Below, in pieces: positions 1 to 7,653 of a DNA stretch of 8,241 nucleotides. The position numbers and the translations under genes are program-made. The stretch covers positions 1-8,241 of the forward strand of contig CAJQGO010000221.1 of assembly GCA_905477565.1 (NCBI GenBank). Direction: 5' to 3'. The notes under the pieces are model-generated. The model ran no database searches. It was not told the origin of the DNA and saw only the letters and a program-made list of their open reading frames with translations. This DNA is from an uncultured Planctomycetota bacterium. GTDB lineage: Bacteria > Planctomycetota > Planctomycetia > Pirellulales > UBA1268. Positions within the stretch are counted from its first letter, which is position 1; each line of letters starts with the position of its first letter.

Positions 1-2409
1 ATTCTCGAATCATTACACAACACACCCACTGATTGTGGTCCCTGTATTGAGCACACCCTCCATATTGGGCCAGGATCGCAACCACTTGAATTATCGGTCG
101 CTAAGTTCCAGAAGATTGGTCGTGATTCCGGAATCTACAAACTCAGTGGCTTATCACAAGAAGGTTTACAAGGACCAGCAAAAGAATGCTCAGCGATCAT
201 CACCGAGGTTTCACCAAAAACAAAAAATGTTGTTGAATTCAAACGTGCACGTGAACTGGACTTAGGCACAACGGAGAGGACTATTCTTGTTCAATTCCGC
301 ACAACTAAAACAGGGACATTGGTCTCCTCCGCACCTCCAACAGGCAAATGGACACCGAACGGAAAAACACTATTTCTTCGGGGTGATGAGCTGGTTTTCG
401 ACATTGGGTGGGTTGGTGCCCTTCATGGAAAAGCTGATATTCGTGACGGTGAATGGCATGTCGCAGCAGTCGTTGTTGGCAATGATAAAACACAACTTTT
501 TGTTGATGGAAAGCTTCTAGCAACGCGTCAAGAATTCCATCGCCCCCCTGTGAACGGGCACGTCTTCAAAATTGGGTCAACCGCAACTGATTTTGGAGGT
601 GATTTTGAAGGCGATATTGGGTGGGTTCAAATTTACCAAGGAGCCATTACCGGCAAAGATCTTCTCGAACTCACCTCGGGGATTCACGATCATTTGGAAC
701 CTCTCTTTGAATGGAATTCAGAAGAGTCAACGGAGTATGATCAACCATCCAAAACAATCAACCGTGTGGTTGCAAGCGCATGTGGTGACACTGACGATTT
801 GGTTTGGACGGTACAGAAGGATGGCCGACTTGTATTGAAAATTCCTGCTGGCGAAAAAAGCAGAGACATAAAAATTTCTATGATTTCGGCACGAGACACA
901 TGCGATGAATTGCTCAAGAAAGTTAACAAACCTGTCAATCAATGCCTTACGTCTCTCACAACGAAGCTCTCGGGGAACTCTCGGCGATGGCCTGAGACCA
1001 TACAGGTCCGCGGTCGACAAGGTGCCGACATCAATGGCTATGCCCTCGATACCATTCCCATACCATTCAATAATCCCTGGAATGCGTGGATGCGGACGAG
1101 TGCTCTTGATTTCTTTCCAGATGGACGTGCTGTTGTCACAACCCACGGCGGCGACGTCTACATCGTTTCCGGAATTGACCACACTCTAAGCACTATCCAA
1201 TGGAATCGATTTGCAGCAGGACTCTTCGAACCTTTTGGAGTCAAAGTTGTAGATGGAAAAATATATGTGACGTGCCGTGACGGTATCAAACGACTCCATG
1301 ACTACAACAGCGATGGTGAAGCCGACTTTATTGAATCATTCTGGAATGACGATGATGTCTCGTGTGTTTTTCATGGCTACAATTTCAATTTACAAGTGGA
1401 TGATGAGGGGAATTTCTATTTAGCCAAAGCGGGGCAACACACAAATCATCATCGGCCGGGAACCATAATGAAGGTGCCGCCTCAGGGTGGAAAGGCCGAA
1501 GTTGTTGCTTGGGGTATTCGCACACCTAACGGCATGGGCCGACTAGCCGACGGCCGCTTCACTGTTTCTGACAATCAAGGACCATGGATGCCTGCTGGAA
1601 AAATATCCGCAATTGAGCCTGACGGATTTTATGGAAACATGCCCATCAACGCAGAGCAGGATAGTTGGTTACGCGAAAAATATAACGGCGAACTGCCAGA
1701 AACTTTTGACGAACCATTCATCTGGATGCCGCAGGAACTTGATAGCTCATGCGGTGGACAGGTTTGGGTCGACGACACCCGATTTGGACCACTTTCCGGA
1801 AGGCTTCTCCATTCATCTTTTGGAAAGGGCTGGCTTTACTACCTATCGCTTCAAGATATCGATGACAAAACACAAGCCGCAATTATTGCGTTGCCGCACC
1901 AATGGGATGCCGGTGTCATGCGTCTTCGAGTCAATCCTGCCGATGGCCAGCTTTATGGCACAGGCCTTTCAGGCTGGCAGGGGCCTGCAGGTGGAAAAGA
2001 TGGCTGTTTTCAGAGACTCCGCTATACCGGCAAGCCCTGCCGGCTTCTTGATTCAGTGGCCGTAGAACACGACGGGATTCAGTTGCATTTCAACTTTCAT
2101 ATTGATCCACAGAGTATCGACAAAGCGAAAAACTGGCATGCTGAGATGTGGGACTATCTGTGGTCCCGAAAATATGGCTCTGATCAGTTTTCAGTCCTGC
2201 ACCCGGGAGAAAAAGGGCGGGATGAAGTCCATATTGCAGATGCTTCATTGATCGACCCGAAAACAATTCATCTGGAAATCCCAGATATTCATCCCTGTGA
2301 TCAATTTCTACTTGAGGTCGAGACCCGTGATCAGGCTGGTGAATCTTTTCTTGAGAAAGCCTACCTCACAATCCATACTCTTCCCAATGAGCCTGATAAT
2401 GTGGAGTAA
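1..2409 (+). CDS. LamG / sorbosone-dehydrogenase-like propeller protein, 5' end missing
   Basis: The frame is open from the first base to a TAA stop at 2407-2409, giving 802 residues; the true start lies upstream of the window. Residues about 78-220 look like a LamG (concanavalin-like jellyroll) domain: a strand ending in RARELDLG, then DGEWHVAAVV and LFVDGKLLA. Residues about 340-670 resemble the glucose/sorbosone dehydrogenase type of beta-propeller, with ALDFFPDGRAVVTTHGGDVY, a stretch beginning PFGVKVVDGKIYVT, and IRTPNGMGRLADGRFTVSDN. Residues about 683-802 resemble the C-terminal domain that follows such propellers in many planctomycete proteins (WDYLWSRKYGSDQFSVLHPG, then GRDEV and IHLEIPDIHP). 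Proteins of this build are often exported and may carry DUF6797 or cytochrome c domains; no CxxCH haem motif is visible here. Substrate and activity are unknown. A terminator-like hairpin follows the stop. Coding status is certain; the domain names are from memory of the families, and the function is inference. Confidence 0.85.
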   Translation: MLESLHNTPTDCGPCIEHTLHIGPGSQPLELSVAKFQKIGRDSGIYKLSGLSQEGLQGPAKECSAIITEVSPKTKNVVEFKRARELDLGTTERTILVQFRTTKTGTLVSSAPPTGKWTPNGKTLFLRGDELVFDIGWVGALHGKADIRDGEWHVAAVVVGNDKTQLFVDGKLLATRQEFHRPPVNGHVFKIGSTATDFGGDFEGDIGWVQIYQGAITGKDLLELTSGIHDHLEPLFEWNSEESTEYDQPSKTINRVVASACGDTDDLVWTVQKDGRLVLKIPAGEKSRDIKISMISARDTCDELLKKVNKPVNQCLTSLTTKLSGNSRRWPETIQVRGRQGADINGYALDTIPIPFNNPWNAWMRTSALDFFPDGRAVVTTHGGDVYIVSGIDHTLSTIQWNRFAAGLFEPFGVKVVDGKIYVTCRDGIKRLHDYNSDGEADFIESFWNDDDVSCVFHGYNFNLQVDDEGNFYLAKAGQHTNHHRPGTIMKVPPQGGKAEVVAWGIRTPNGMGRLADGRFTVSDNQGPWMPAGKISAIEPDGFYGNMPINAEQDSWLREKYNGELPETFDEPFIWMPQELDSSCGGQVWVDDTRFGPLSGRLLHSSFGKGWLYYLSLQDIDDKTQAAIIALPHQWDAGVMRLRVNPADGQLYGTGLSGWQGPAGGKDGCFQRLRYTGKPCRLLDSVAVEHDGIQLHFNFHIDPQSIDKAKNWHAEMWDYLWSRKYGSDQFSVLHPGEKGRDEVHIADASLIDPKTIHLEIPDIHPCDQFLLEVETRDQAGESFLEKAYLTIHTLPNEPDNVE

Positions 2410-2448
2410 TTCATTCGAATCTACTGAGTAAAAAGGTGTTGCGCTCTC

Positions 2449-2494
2449 ACATATGAAGGAGTGATCCTGATGCTCCAAAATATGTAATCATTTT
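2449..2494 (+). terminator. Probable terminator hairpin after the propeller gene
   Basis: A two-part stem lies 40 bases after the stop codon at 2409. The outer 6-bp stem pairs ACATAT (2449-2454) with ATATGT (2480-2485). The inner 5-bp stem pairs GGAGT (2458-2462) with GCTCC (2472-2476), including one G-T wobble. The two stems are separated by a symmetric 3x3 internal loop, and the hairpin loop has 9 bases. A short T-rich tail (2486-2494) follows. The stem is AT-rich and the T-tract is weak, so termination may be inefficient. It reads better as a terminator on the plus strand than on the minus strand. Confidence 0.45.
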
Positions 2495-2524
2495 AATAAA
2501 AAAACGTGTCGTATCACCCAACTG

Positions 2525-2790
2525 AAGAACTGGCTGGGGTGTAAAAGTGTGACGCCAGCTAGTGATCGGACCTCCGCAGATGCGGCACTAAGACAAGACC
2601 ATTCTTTCCAGGCTCTCCATTGAGCCGTCCCTTGCCGCATCCCTGAGTCACGTACACAGACTGGCCAGCAGCAACAACAAGGTCAAAAGCAGACGACGAG
2701 CAACTGCGAGAAGCTTGAAGAAGCCGAGACAGCCCTCGGAAAAGATTGCTTGCCCCTAGTGCGACGACTCATGACCCCTGGTCCTCATGT
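2525..2790. other. Hairpin-rich intergenic segment, possible structured RNA
   Basis: The 422-base gap between convergent genes (2410-2831) contains no convincing ORF. After the terminator hairpin it holds several inverted repeats. ACTGGCTGG (2529-2537) pairs with CCAGCTAGT (2555-2563) over 9 bp, with one G-T wobble that would be an A-C mismatch on the other strand, mildly favouring a plus-strand RNA. GATGCGGCA (2579-2587) pairs perfectly with TGCCGCATC (2633-2641) and encloses GGCTC/GAGCC (2611-2615 with 2622-2626, 6-base loop). CCGAG/CTCGG (2724-2728 with 2735-2739) has a 6-base loop. A quasi-palindrome spans 2770-2789. I compared it by eye with RNase P RNA, tmRNA, SRP RNA and 6S RNA and found none of their conserved motifs. 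No promoter is clear. On the minus strand a T7 tract at 2504-2498 could be the end of a transcript, but it has no strong stem in front. Confidence 0.3.
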
Positions 2791-2831
2791 GCCGTTGATT
2801 CCGGTGTTTTTGTGCACAGCCAACATTTCCA

Positions 2832-3623
2832 TTACCTTCGCACACCACTACTGACAAGACGTTGGTAGCACCCTACAACGAGAACACCAAACAAGACCAT
2901 GAGATACGTCTCCTGGTGTTGATATGCCCAGACGGCTACTACTCCAGCAATAAGAAGGCCAAAGAGGCTTGCAATCTGATCTGCAGCAGAAACACCACAG
3001 GCTCTCAAACCTTCCAGGACAATCTGCCCACCGTCGAGCGGCTGCACAGGCAATAAATTGAGAATCGCCCACGCAATATTTACGAATAATAGATGATAGA
3101 TCATAAGCCGACCGAGCATGGAAGGAATGGGGTGGGACGCCAACGAAACTTCTTCCAAAGAATTTCCAACAATTGGCAGTAACTTTAAAAACCCTGGGTC
3201 CGGTACCTGATATCCAAGCACCATCACCATAGTTATGACAGCCGTCGCAAGACACAGTTGAGCAACTGGACCCGCTGCTGAAACGACCAACCGCCGCAAA
3301 GGACTACTGAGTGCCGAAGCGGGCATTCCGGTTGGTACCGCCAAGCCACCAAAGTGATACAAAACTATGCGCGATGACTGGCCGGATGCAGCAAATGCAA
3401 GAGCATGTCCAAGTTCATGGACAAGAATGGAGCAAAAAACAACAAGCACCCACGCGGCTAAATAGACTAAGAGTGTTCGCGTATCGTCACCAGCAAGTGA
3501 CTGGGCTAGACCCCAGCCAAACAAGCCCGCTGCTGGCCAAAACCATCCAGTCACCCGTACAGGGATTTGACCAATGTGAAAGTGAAAGTCAGCAGGCGTC
3601 GACTGTGGCTCAGCGAGTAACAT
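2832..3623 (-). CDS. M50 family site-2-protease-like membrane metalloprotease
   Basis: This 263-residue polytopic membrane protein carries the two signatures of M50 zinc proteases. HELGH is at residues 69-73 (two zinc-binding His and the catalytic Glu) within a hydrophobic segment. NLLPVQPLDGG is at about 189-199, the second conserved segment whose Asp supplies the third zinc ligand. Further hydrophobic segments lie at about 24-42, 52-68, 112-137, 173-193 and 213-255. No PDZ or CBS domain is present, so it resembles the small M50 subfamily and not RseP. The family cleaves membrane-spanning substrates within the bilayer; the substrate here is unknown. I chose ATG 3621-3623, 7 bases after the lpxB stop. 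The frame extends back to 3704, but that start would overlap lpxB by 74 bases and add a basic stretch without family resemblance. No clear Shine-Dalgarno sequence is present, so translation may be coupled to lpxB. It is probably the last gene of the minus-strand cluster. Confidence 0.9.
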   Translation of the reverse strand: MLLAEPQSTPADFHFHIGQIPVRVTGWFWPAAGLFGWGLAQSLAGDDTRTLLVYLAAWVLVVFCSILVHELGHALAFAASGQSSRIVLYHFGGLAVPTGMPASALSSPLRRLVVSAAGPVAQLCLATAVITMVMVLGYQVPDPGFLKLLPIVGNSLEEVSLASHPIPSMLGRLMIYHLLFVNIAWAILNLLPVQPLDGGQIVLEGLRACGVSAADQIASLFGLLIAGVVAVWAYQHQETYLMVLFGVLVVGCYQRLVSSGVRR

Positions 3624-3630
3624 TTTTTTA

Positions 3631-4884
3631 TTATGCCGCCTGTTCAGTATGCTGAACAGCAATAATTTTGTCATCATTCGATGGAGAAAAACCATCTGTA
3701 GCAATGTTGAGTATTACTTCTGCTGCTCGAGACGCTGAACCCGGCTGGGCCACCTTACTTGCAAGCTTTTCCAATGCTGTCACCGTCTCTTTATATACCT
3801 TTGGATTTGTAAGCCACTCCACAACGTGGTCAGCAAGAGCGGAAGAAGGATCCGCGACTGTCAGATACTCCGGATAAAGCATTTTGGGGTCCGGAGATGG
3901 TGGTTGACGAGGCGGCCAGAATACTGGATTGACTGGCCCTATTGGATCTGACATAGCCAAAAGATTTACAAGTGTAAAAGACCGGCAATGCCTCATCCAA
4001 CTCTGAACCACGTATGCCAAACCGGAGAGTGAAAAAACCATAACCGTTGGCACTCGAGCAGCGAGTAGTTCCAGTGATACTGAGCCACTCACACAGACAG
4101 CGACAGTCGCTTGGGGAATTAATTCGCTTGTTTTTCCAGCTTCTACGGCAAATTGATTTGGGTAATTCCCGACCGGGGAGCTTTTTATTAACTCATTGAT
4201 GTACTTTGCATGACGCTCGTGGAGTGCAGCAACAACAAGATTTATCCGTGGAATTTTCTGCTCTATTTTCTTTGCGGCAAGAAGAAGGCTTTTTAGATTT
4301 GCTTCAATTTCCTGTCCACGTGATCCGGGCAGCAAAAGTACCAAAGGCTTTTCCTCTGTCGGCTTTTTATCTTTTTCAGGGGCATGCCGTACATCGAAAA
4401 AAGGATGGCCCACATACGTACTGGAAATTCCTTGTGACACAAACCAGTCGTGCTCAAACGGTAGCGCTGACAAAACATGATCAATCAGCCGCCGCATCTT
4501 GTGAATTCGCCAGCTTGCCCATGCCCAAATTTGGGGCGGACAATAAAAAACAACAGGGATACCGTGTCGCTTGGCACGCCAGGCTAACCACCAGTGGAAA
4601 CCAGGAAAGTCGACGAGCACACAAATGTCAGGGCGTTCATCCAGAAAACTTCTTTCGGCCCTTCTGGCCAAATCGACAAAACAATGAATTTTGGCTAGTA
4701 CGCGGAAAAACCACATCACTGCTAATTGAGTCATGTCAGCAATAAGGTCACAGCCCGCATGCTCCATCTTTGGCCCACCAAGCCCGACACAAACGGCCTC
4801 GGGGCACTGCTCCTTAATGGACCTGCAGAGGAGGGCCGCATGATGATCACCTGATGGTTCACCGGCAGAAAGAAAGACTCGCAT
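3631..4884 (-). CDS. lpxB: Lipid-A-disaccharide synthase LpxB
   Basis: LpxB (glycosyltransferase family 19) joins UDP-2,3-diacylglucosamine and lipid X to form the lipid A disaccharide at the inner face of the cytoplasmic membrane. The 417 residues carry the family motifs in order: SAGEPSGD (6-13), DFPGFHWWLAWRAKRHGIP (92-110), PPQIWAWASWR (116-126), YVGHPFFD (157-164), LPGSRGQEI (185-193), SGSVSLE (256-262, in place of the usual SGTATLE) and PEYLT (328-332). It is longer than E. coli LpxB (382 residues). Most of the excess is a Pro-rich insertion at about 302-325, between the NLLA segment and PEYLT, plus a short C-terminal tail. The start ATG at 4882-4884 is immediately followed by the expected N-terminal strand and glycine-rich loop. 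The 97-base gap upstream to the permease gene has no terminator and holds a small GGGTTACCC inverted repeat at 4896-4904. The M50 protease gene follows after 7 bases. Identity is secure. Confidence 0.96.
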   Translation of the reverse strand: MRVFLSAGEPSGDHHAALLCRSIKEQCPEAVCVGLGGPKMEHAGCDLIADMTQLAVMWFFRVLAKIHCFVDLARRAERSFLDERPDICVLVDFPGFHWWLAWRAKRHGIPVVFYCPPQIWAWASWRIHKMRRLIDHVLSALPFEHDWFVSQGISSTYVGHPFFDVRHAPEKDKKPTEEKPLVLLLPGSRGQEIEANLKSLLLAAKKIEQKIPRINLVVAALHERHAKYINELIKSSPVGNYPNQFAVEAGKTSELIPQATVAVCVSGSVSLELLAARVPTVMVFSLSGLAYVVQSWMRHCRSFTLVNLLAMSDPIGPVNPVFWPPRQPPSPDPKMLYPEYLTVADPSSALADHVVEWLTNPKVYKETVTALEKLASKVAQPGSASRAAEVILNIATDGFSPSNDDKIIAVQHTEQAA

Positions 4885-4981
4885 AAAATTATTGTGGGTT
4901 ACCCTTTTTGAAGATGAGTGAACATTATTTCAGTTAACACGCTCTCATTACAGATCAATTTTCTTTTATTTCTCATGATTT

Positions 4982-6319
4982 CTACATGTTGGCCTGACTG
5001 TTCCGTGGCTCCGGAAGCCCAAACGCAACTAGCGTTCCAGAGGCAATGATGACTGCACCGGCAAGAAAAAATGGAACTCCACCCAAAACATCAATGCCCC
5101 ACCCTACGAGAGGAGAGAAGACAAAGGGTAGAGCCATTGCCCCTCCGACAAGGCTCACATAACGCGGCTGAAGACCCGTCGTTGACGCAAGTTCAAGTGC
5201 ATAATTACTGATGATTCGTAACATGATTGGATTGAAACCGAGTGGAATATAAGCCAGCCAAAACCACTGCATTGCAACTGGTTGAGAAACCATGGTTAAG
5301 CCGGCTACAAAAAGTGGTGTTCCTGTACAACAACCAAGCAGCCCAATAATGACTAGACGATTTCCCCGGTGATCCGCCAGAGGCCCGACCACCAGGCTTG
5401 CAAGACCAGTGGCTATGTTCTGGACAACAATCCATGTCAGCAGAGAGTGACTCGTATCCCCAAAGCGCTCACGTGCAAACGCTTGATAATGTGGAAAAAG
5501 AATCATGGCAGCTGAAAAACATGCAGCCACCACAGCAAGCCGAGCAAGTGACCTGTCATGAGTAAGCAACTGCCAGAATGAATGCGATTGCACAGCACCA
5601 GATACCTTACGAGATTTAGCGGTGAAAGAATTTTCTGGTTCCTTAAAAAAAAATGGGACAACAGCAGCAGCAAAAAAAAAGAAACTTGTCGCTGCAAAAA
5701 TCTTTACAAACCCATTAGGTTCTTGTAGCCATGGTCCTAGCGCAACGAATGCGGCCATGATTGCAATGACACTGCCACTCGTCACACTCAAGACCAAAAC
5801 TCTTCCTCGACGTCCAGCGGATATCAAGCGGCCTTGCAATGTTGCAACCAGCAATTGGTTACACCCATTAATTGCTGAAAAAAAACCGTATGTACAAAGG
5901 AATACAATCGCAAGAAAGAACGGATGATCGTTCAAGAGACGAGACCATGCTACTGACAGAACAGCAAAACAAAGAGACAAGCCTATTGTCGTTGCAACCA
6001 AAAACAAACGAATAGATTTTGTGCGTGAAACGAATGGGGCAACTACCAATGGAAAGAGACTTGTCCCAATGCGGTTGAGAACAGGGAGAAAGCCACGAAG
6101 CATTCCAGAGGCAATACAGGCATCAAGAACCGCTGGCATGATCACGGTTTCTGTTTTGAAGATCCACCCGACACGAGCAACAACCTGATACGTCACCAGA
6201 CAAGCAATATTCCGAGGCTCATAGGAATCCACTTCGGCACGATAGGAGCCTTTTTTTTCATTATTCTTGAGTATTTGTTTGGATGAAATCATCTTATTTT
6301 CAAAAGAAAGCAACCGCAT
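4982..6319 (-). CDS. MFS-type permease, about 12 membrane segments
   Basis: This 445-residue protein has a polar N-terminus of about 35 residues followed by roughly 12 hydrophobic segments (for example about 78-98, 104-124, 132-157, 174-195, 205-225, 258-278, 294-322, 331-352, 359-383, 421-438). A loop at 322-331 (GPLADHRGNR) matches the major facilitator motif A (GxLaDrxGrr) at its usual repeat in the C-terminal half, between the eighth and ninth segments. The corresponding N-terminal loop (about 96-104, VSRTKSIR) is degenerate. Length and layout fit the family; the substrate cannot be told. The start is uncertain: ATG 6317-6319 gives the longest product, and ATG 6290-6292 (Met10) is equally possible; neither has a clear Shine-Dalgarno sequence. 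It is the first gene of a minus-strand cluster with lpxB and the M50 protease, so envelope lipid or precursor transport is conceivable, but that is inference from position only. Four homopolymer tracts of 8-9 bases lie inside the frame. Confidence 0.85.
   Translation of the reverse strand: MRLLSFENKMISSKQILKNNEKKGSYRAEVDSYEPRNIACLVTYQVVARVGWIFKTETVIMPAVLDACIASGMLRGFLPVLNRIGTSLFPLVVAPFVSRTKSIRLFLVATTIGLSLCFAVLSVAWSRLLNDHPFFLAIVFLCTYGFFSAINGCNQLLVATLQGRLISAGRRGRVLVLSVTSGSVIAIMAAFVALGPWLQEPNGFVKIFAATSFFFFAAAVVPFFFKEPENSFTAKSRKVSGAVQSHSFWQLLTHDRSLARLAVVAACFSAAMILFPHYQAFARERFGDTSHSLLTWIVVQNIATGLASLVVGPLADHRGNRLVIIGLLGCCTGTPLFVAGLTMVSQPVAMQWFWLAYIPLGFNPIMLRIISNYALELASTTGLQPRYVSLVGGAMALPFVFSPLVGWGIDVLGGVPFFLAGAVIIASGTLVAFGLPEPRNSQANM
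5645..5680. repeat. Pair of A9 homopolymer tracts inside the permease gene
   Basis: Nine consecutive A bases at 5645-5653 and nine more at 5672-5680 (T9 on the coding strand) sit 18 bases apart. They encode Phe runs around residues 213-216 and 223-225, at the end of about the sixth membrane segment. Two further tracts in the same gene are A8 at 5878-5885 and T8 at 6251-6258. Such tracts are prone to replication slippage and to sequencing error. The frame is intact here. Confidence 0.8.
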
Positions 6320-6402
6320 GAAAAGTGGTTACACTAGAGACTCTTCGAACGATTGTCTTAGCATCCTAACGCGAACAGCAACCACAGCTCTTTTTTCGAT
6401 TC
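6320..6402. promoter_or_regulatory. Divergent promoter region, permease cluster / lactonase-panD
   Basis: These 83 bases separate two divergent start codons, so promoters for both directions should lie here or slightly inside the gene ends. On the minus strand a loose -35-like TTGCTG followed 15 bases later by TAAGAC is the best sigma-70-like candidate, with suboptimal spacing. On the plus strand I see nothing close to consensus. No operator-like long inverted repeat is evident. The assignment rests on gene arrangement and not on motif quality. Confidence 0.4.
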
Positions 6403-7653
6403 ATGATAGCCACATCTCAATATATGCATTGCTTCAAGAAGCAGGTCTTCTCTCTGCAAGCACGCCGGTTCTTGTCGTATATCCTCTTAATTTTCTTGTT
6501 TTCATGGCCCACAAGCTTCGTTCAAGCCGAACACTTTGTCTGGTTTGGCTCCTACACAGGAAAACCTCCTCGAGGACAGGGTATCTATGTCTCTCGTTAT
6601 GATGAAAACACGGGTGACATAAGTACGCCAGACTTAGCTTGCAAGGTAAAGAATCCTTCATTCCTCGCGATTCACCCAACACTTGCCGTAGTTTATGCGG
6701 TCTCAGAAATTGCTGACCTGAATGGCCAGCCAACGGGAGGCATTATCAGTTTTACGATTGATATGAAAAACGGCCACCTCACTCAGCAAAGCGTGCAACC
6801 ATCAAATGGAAAAGGCCCGTGCCATCTTTCACTTGATACTCAAGGTAAGGTTCTTCTCGCCGCCAACTATGGAAGTGGGAGCACTCTTTGCCTAGGAATT
6901 GATGACGACGGAAGCCTTCTCCCCCTCACCACCAATAAAGAGGGTGGGCCCAGCGGGTTCATTCAACACACCGGTGATGGTCCGAATAAAACACGCCAAG
7001 AAACACCGCACGGACACTCTATCAATGCGACACCCGATAGCAAATTTGCAATTAGTTGTGACCTAGGGGCTGATCGAGTTTTTGTTCATAACCTTGATGT
7101 TTCTGCTGCCTTATTGACACCTCACACATCGACCTCAACGCAACCGGGGGGTGGACCGAGGCACTTTGCAATGCATCCTCGGCTACCATTTGGCTATGCC
7201 AACAACGAACTCGACATGACAGTAACTGCTTTCCAGTTTGATACTGAAAAGGGAACTCTTAAGAAGCTACAGTCTGTAAGCACTATTCCCGATTCTGTCA
7301 GCGAACGTAGCAGGTTTTCAACTGCAGAGATCGCCATTCATCCATCCGGAAAGTTTCTTTACGTATCAAACCGTGGGCACGATTCGATTTCGCTATTTGG
7401 AATCAATGAACAAAGCGGAAAGCTCTCACTCAAACGTGTCGAGCCGACTCATTGCCAGACACCTCGTCATTTCGTAATTGCCCCAGGCGGCAACCGGCTT
7501 TACGCGGCGGGACAGGCATCTGGAACCGTTACTGCCTTCACGATCGACCCTACCACAGGCAAACTTTCATTCACGAATCGTATTACCAAAGTCCCAAAGC
7601 CTGTTTGTATCATTTTTTCTCGCCCACTTTTACCTGGACCGGAAAAGCCATGA
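6403..7653 (+). CDS. Exported lactonase-family (6-phosphogluconolactonase-like) seven-bladed beta-propeller
   Basis: The 416-residue product matches the lactonase propeller family (Pfam PF10282, YbhE/Pgl type), whose characterised members hydrolyse 6-phosphogluconolactone or related lactones. Landmarks are FGSYTGK (48-54), NPSFLAIHP (84-92), GKGPCHLSLDTQGKVLLAAN (136-155), TPHGHSINATPDSKF (201-215), GGGPRHFAMHP (249-259), YANNELDMTVTAF (265-277), AEIAIHPSGKFLYVSNRG (308-325) and TPRHFVIAPGGNRLYAAG (353-370); these repeated blade motifs cover the expected length. A signal peptide is visible: basic RR at 21-22, hydrophobic core 23-38, and a likely cleavage after VQA (40-42). The enzyme is therefore probably periplasmic or secreted, unlike cytosolic Pgl, so a role in the pentose phosphate pathway is doubtful and an external sugar lactone is more likely. 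The start is ATG 6403 or Met8 (6424); neither has a Shine-Dalgarno sequence. The stop overlaps the panD start. Confidence 0.9.
   Translation: MIATSQYMHCFKKQVFSLQARRFLSYILLIFLFSWPTSFVQAEHFVWFGSYTGKPPRGQGIYVSRYDENTGDISTPDLACKVKNPSFLAIHPTLAVVYAVSEIADLNGQPTGGIISFTIDMKNGHLTQQSVQPSNGKGPCHLSLDTQGKVLLAANYGSGSTLCLGIDDDGSLLPLTTNKEGGPSGFIQHTGDGPNKTRQETPHGHSINATPDSKFAISCDLGADRVFVHNLDVSAALLTPHTSTSTQPGGGPRHFAMHPRLPFGYANNELDMTVTAFQFDTEKGTLKKLQSVSTIPDSVSERSRFSTAEIAIHPSGKFLYVSNRGHDSISLFGINEQSGKLSLKRVEPTHCQTPRHFVIAPGGNRLYAAGQASGTVTAFTIDPTTGKLSFTNRITKVPKPVCIIFSRPLLPGPEKP

Noticed and set aside
727..1182. 151-codon minus-strand ORF opposite the propeller gene
   Set aside because: It is a shadow of the well-supported plus-strand frame with no recognisable features.
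2624..2860. Plus-strand open stretch with a Gln-rich beginning, ending in TGA inside the M50 gene's 3' end
   Set aside because: It has no start codon near its beginning, shows no family resemblance, and overlaps the hairpins and the end of a convincing opposite-strand gene.
3624..3704. N-terminal extension of the M50 protease to ATG 3704
   Set aside because: It would overlap the lpxB end by 74 bases, and the added residues do not resemble the family N-terminus. ATG 3623 sits naturally just after the lpxB stop.
4206..4745. 179-codon plus-strand ORF opposite lpxB
   Set aside because: It is antisense to a gene with all LpxB motifs, and its translation shows no domain-like pattern.
4896..4904. 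GGGTTACCC inverted repeat upstream of lpxB as an operator
   Set aside because: It is too short, with no second copy in the window and no adjacent clear promoter, so it is mentioned only within the lpxB entry.
7452..7649. N-terminal extension of PanD back to 7452
   Set aside because: The added residues are the lactonase gene in another frame. PanD numbering (Lys9, Gly24-Ser25) fixes the start at 7650.
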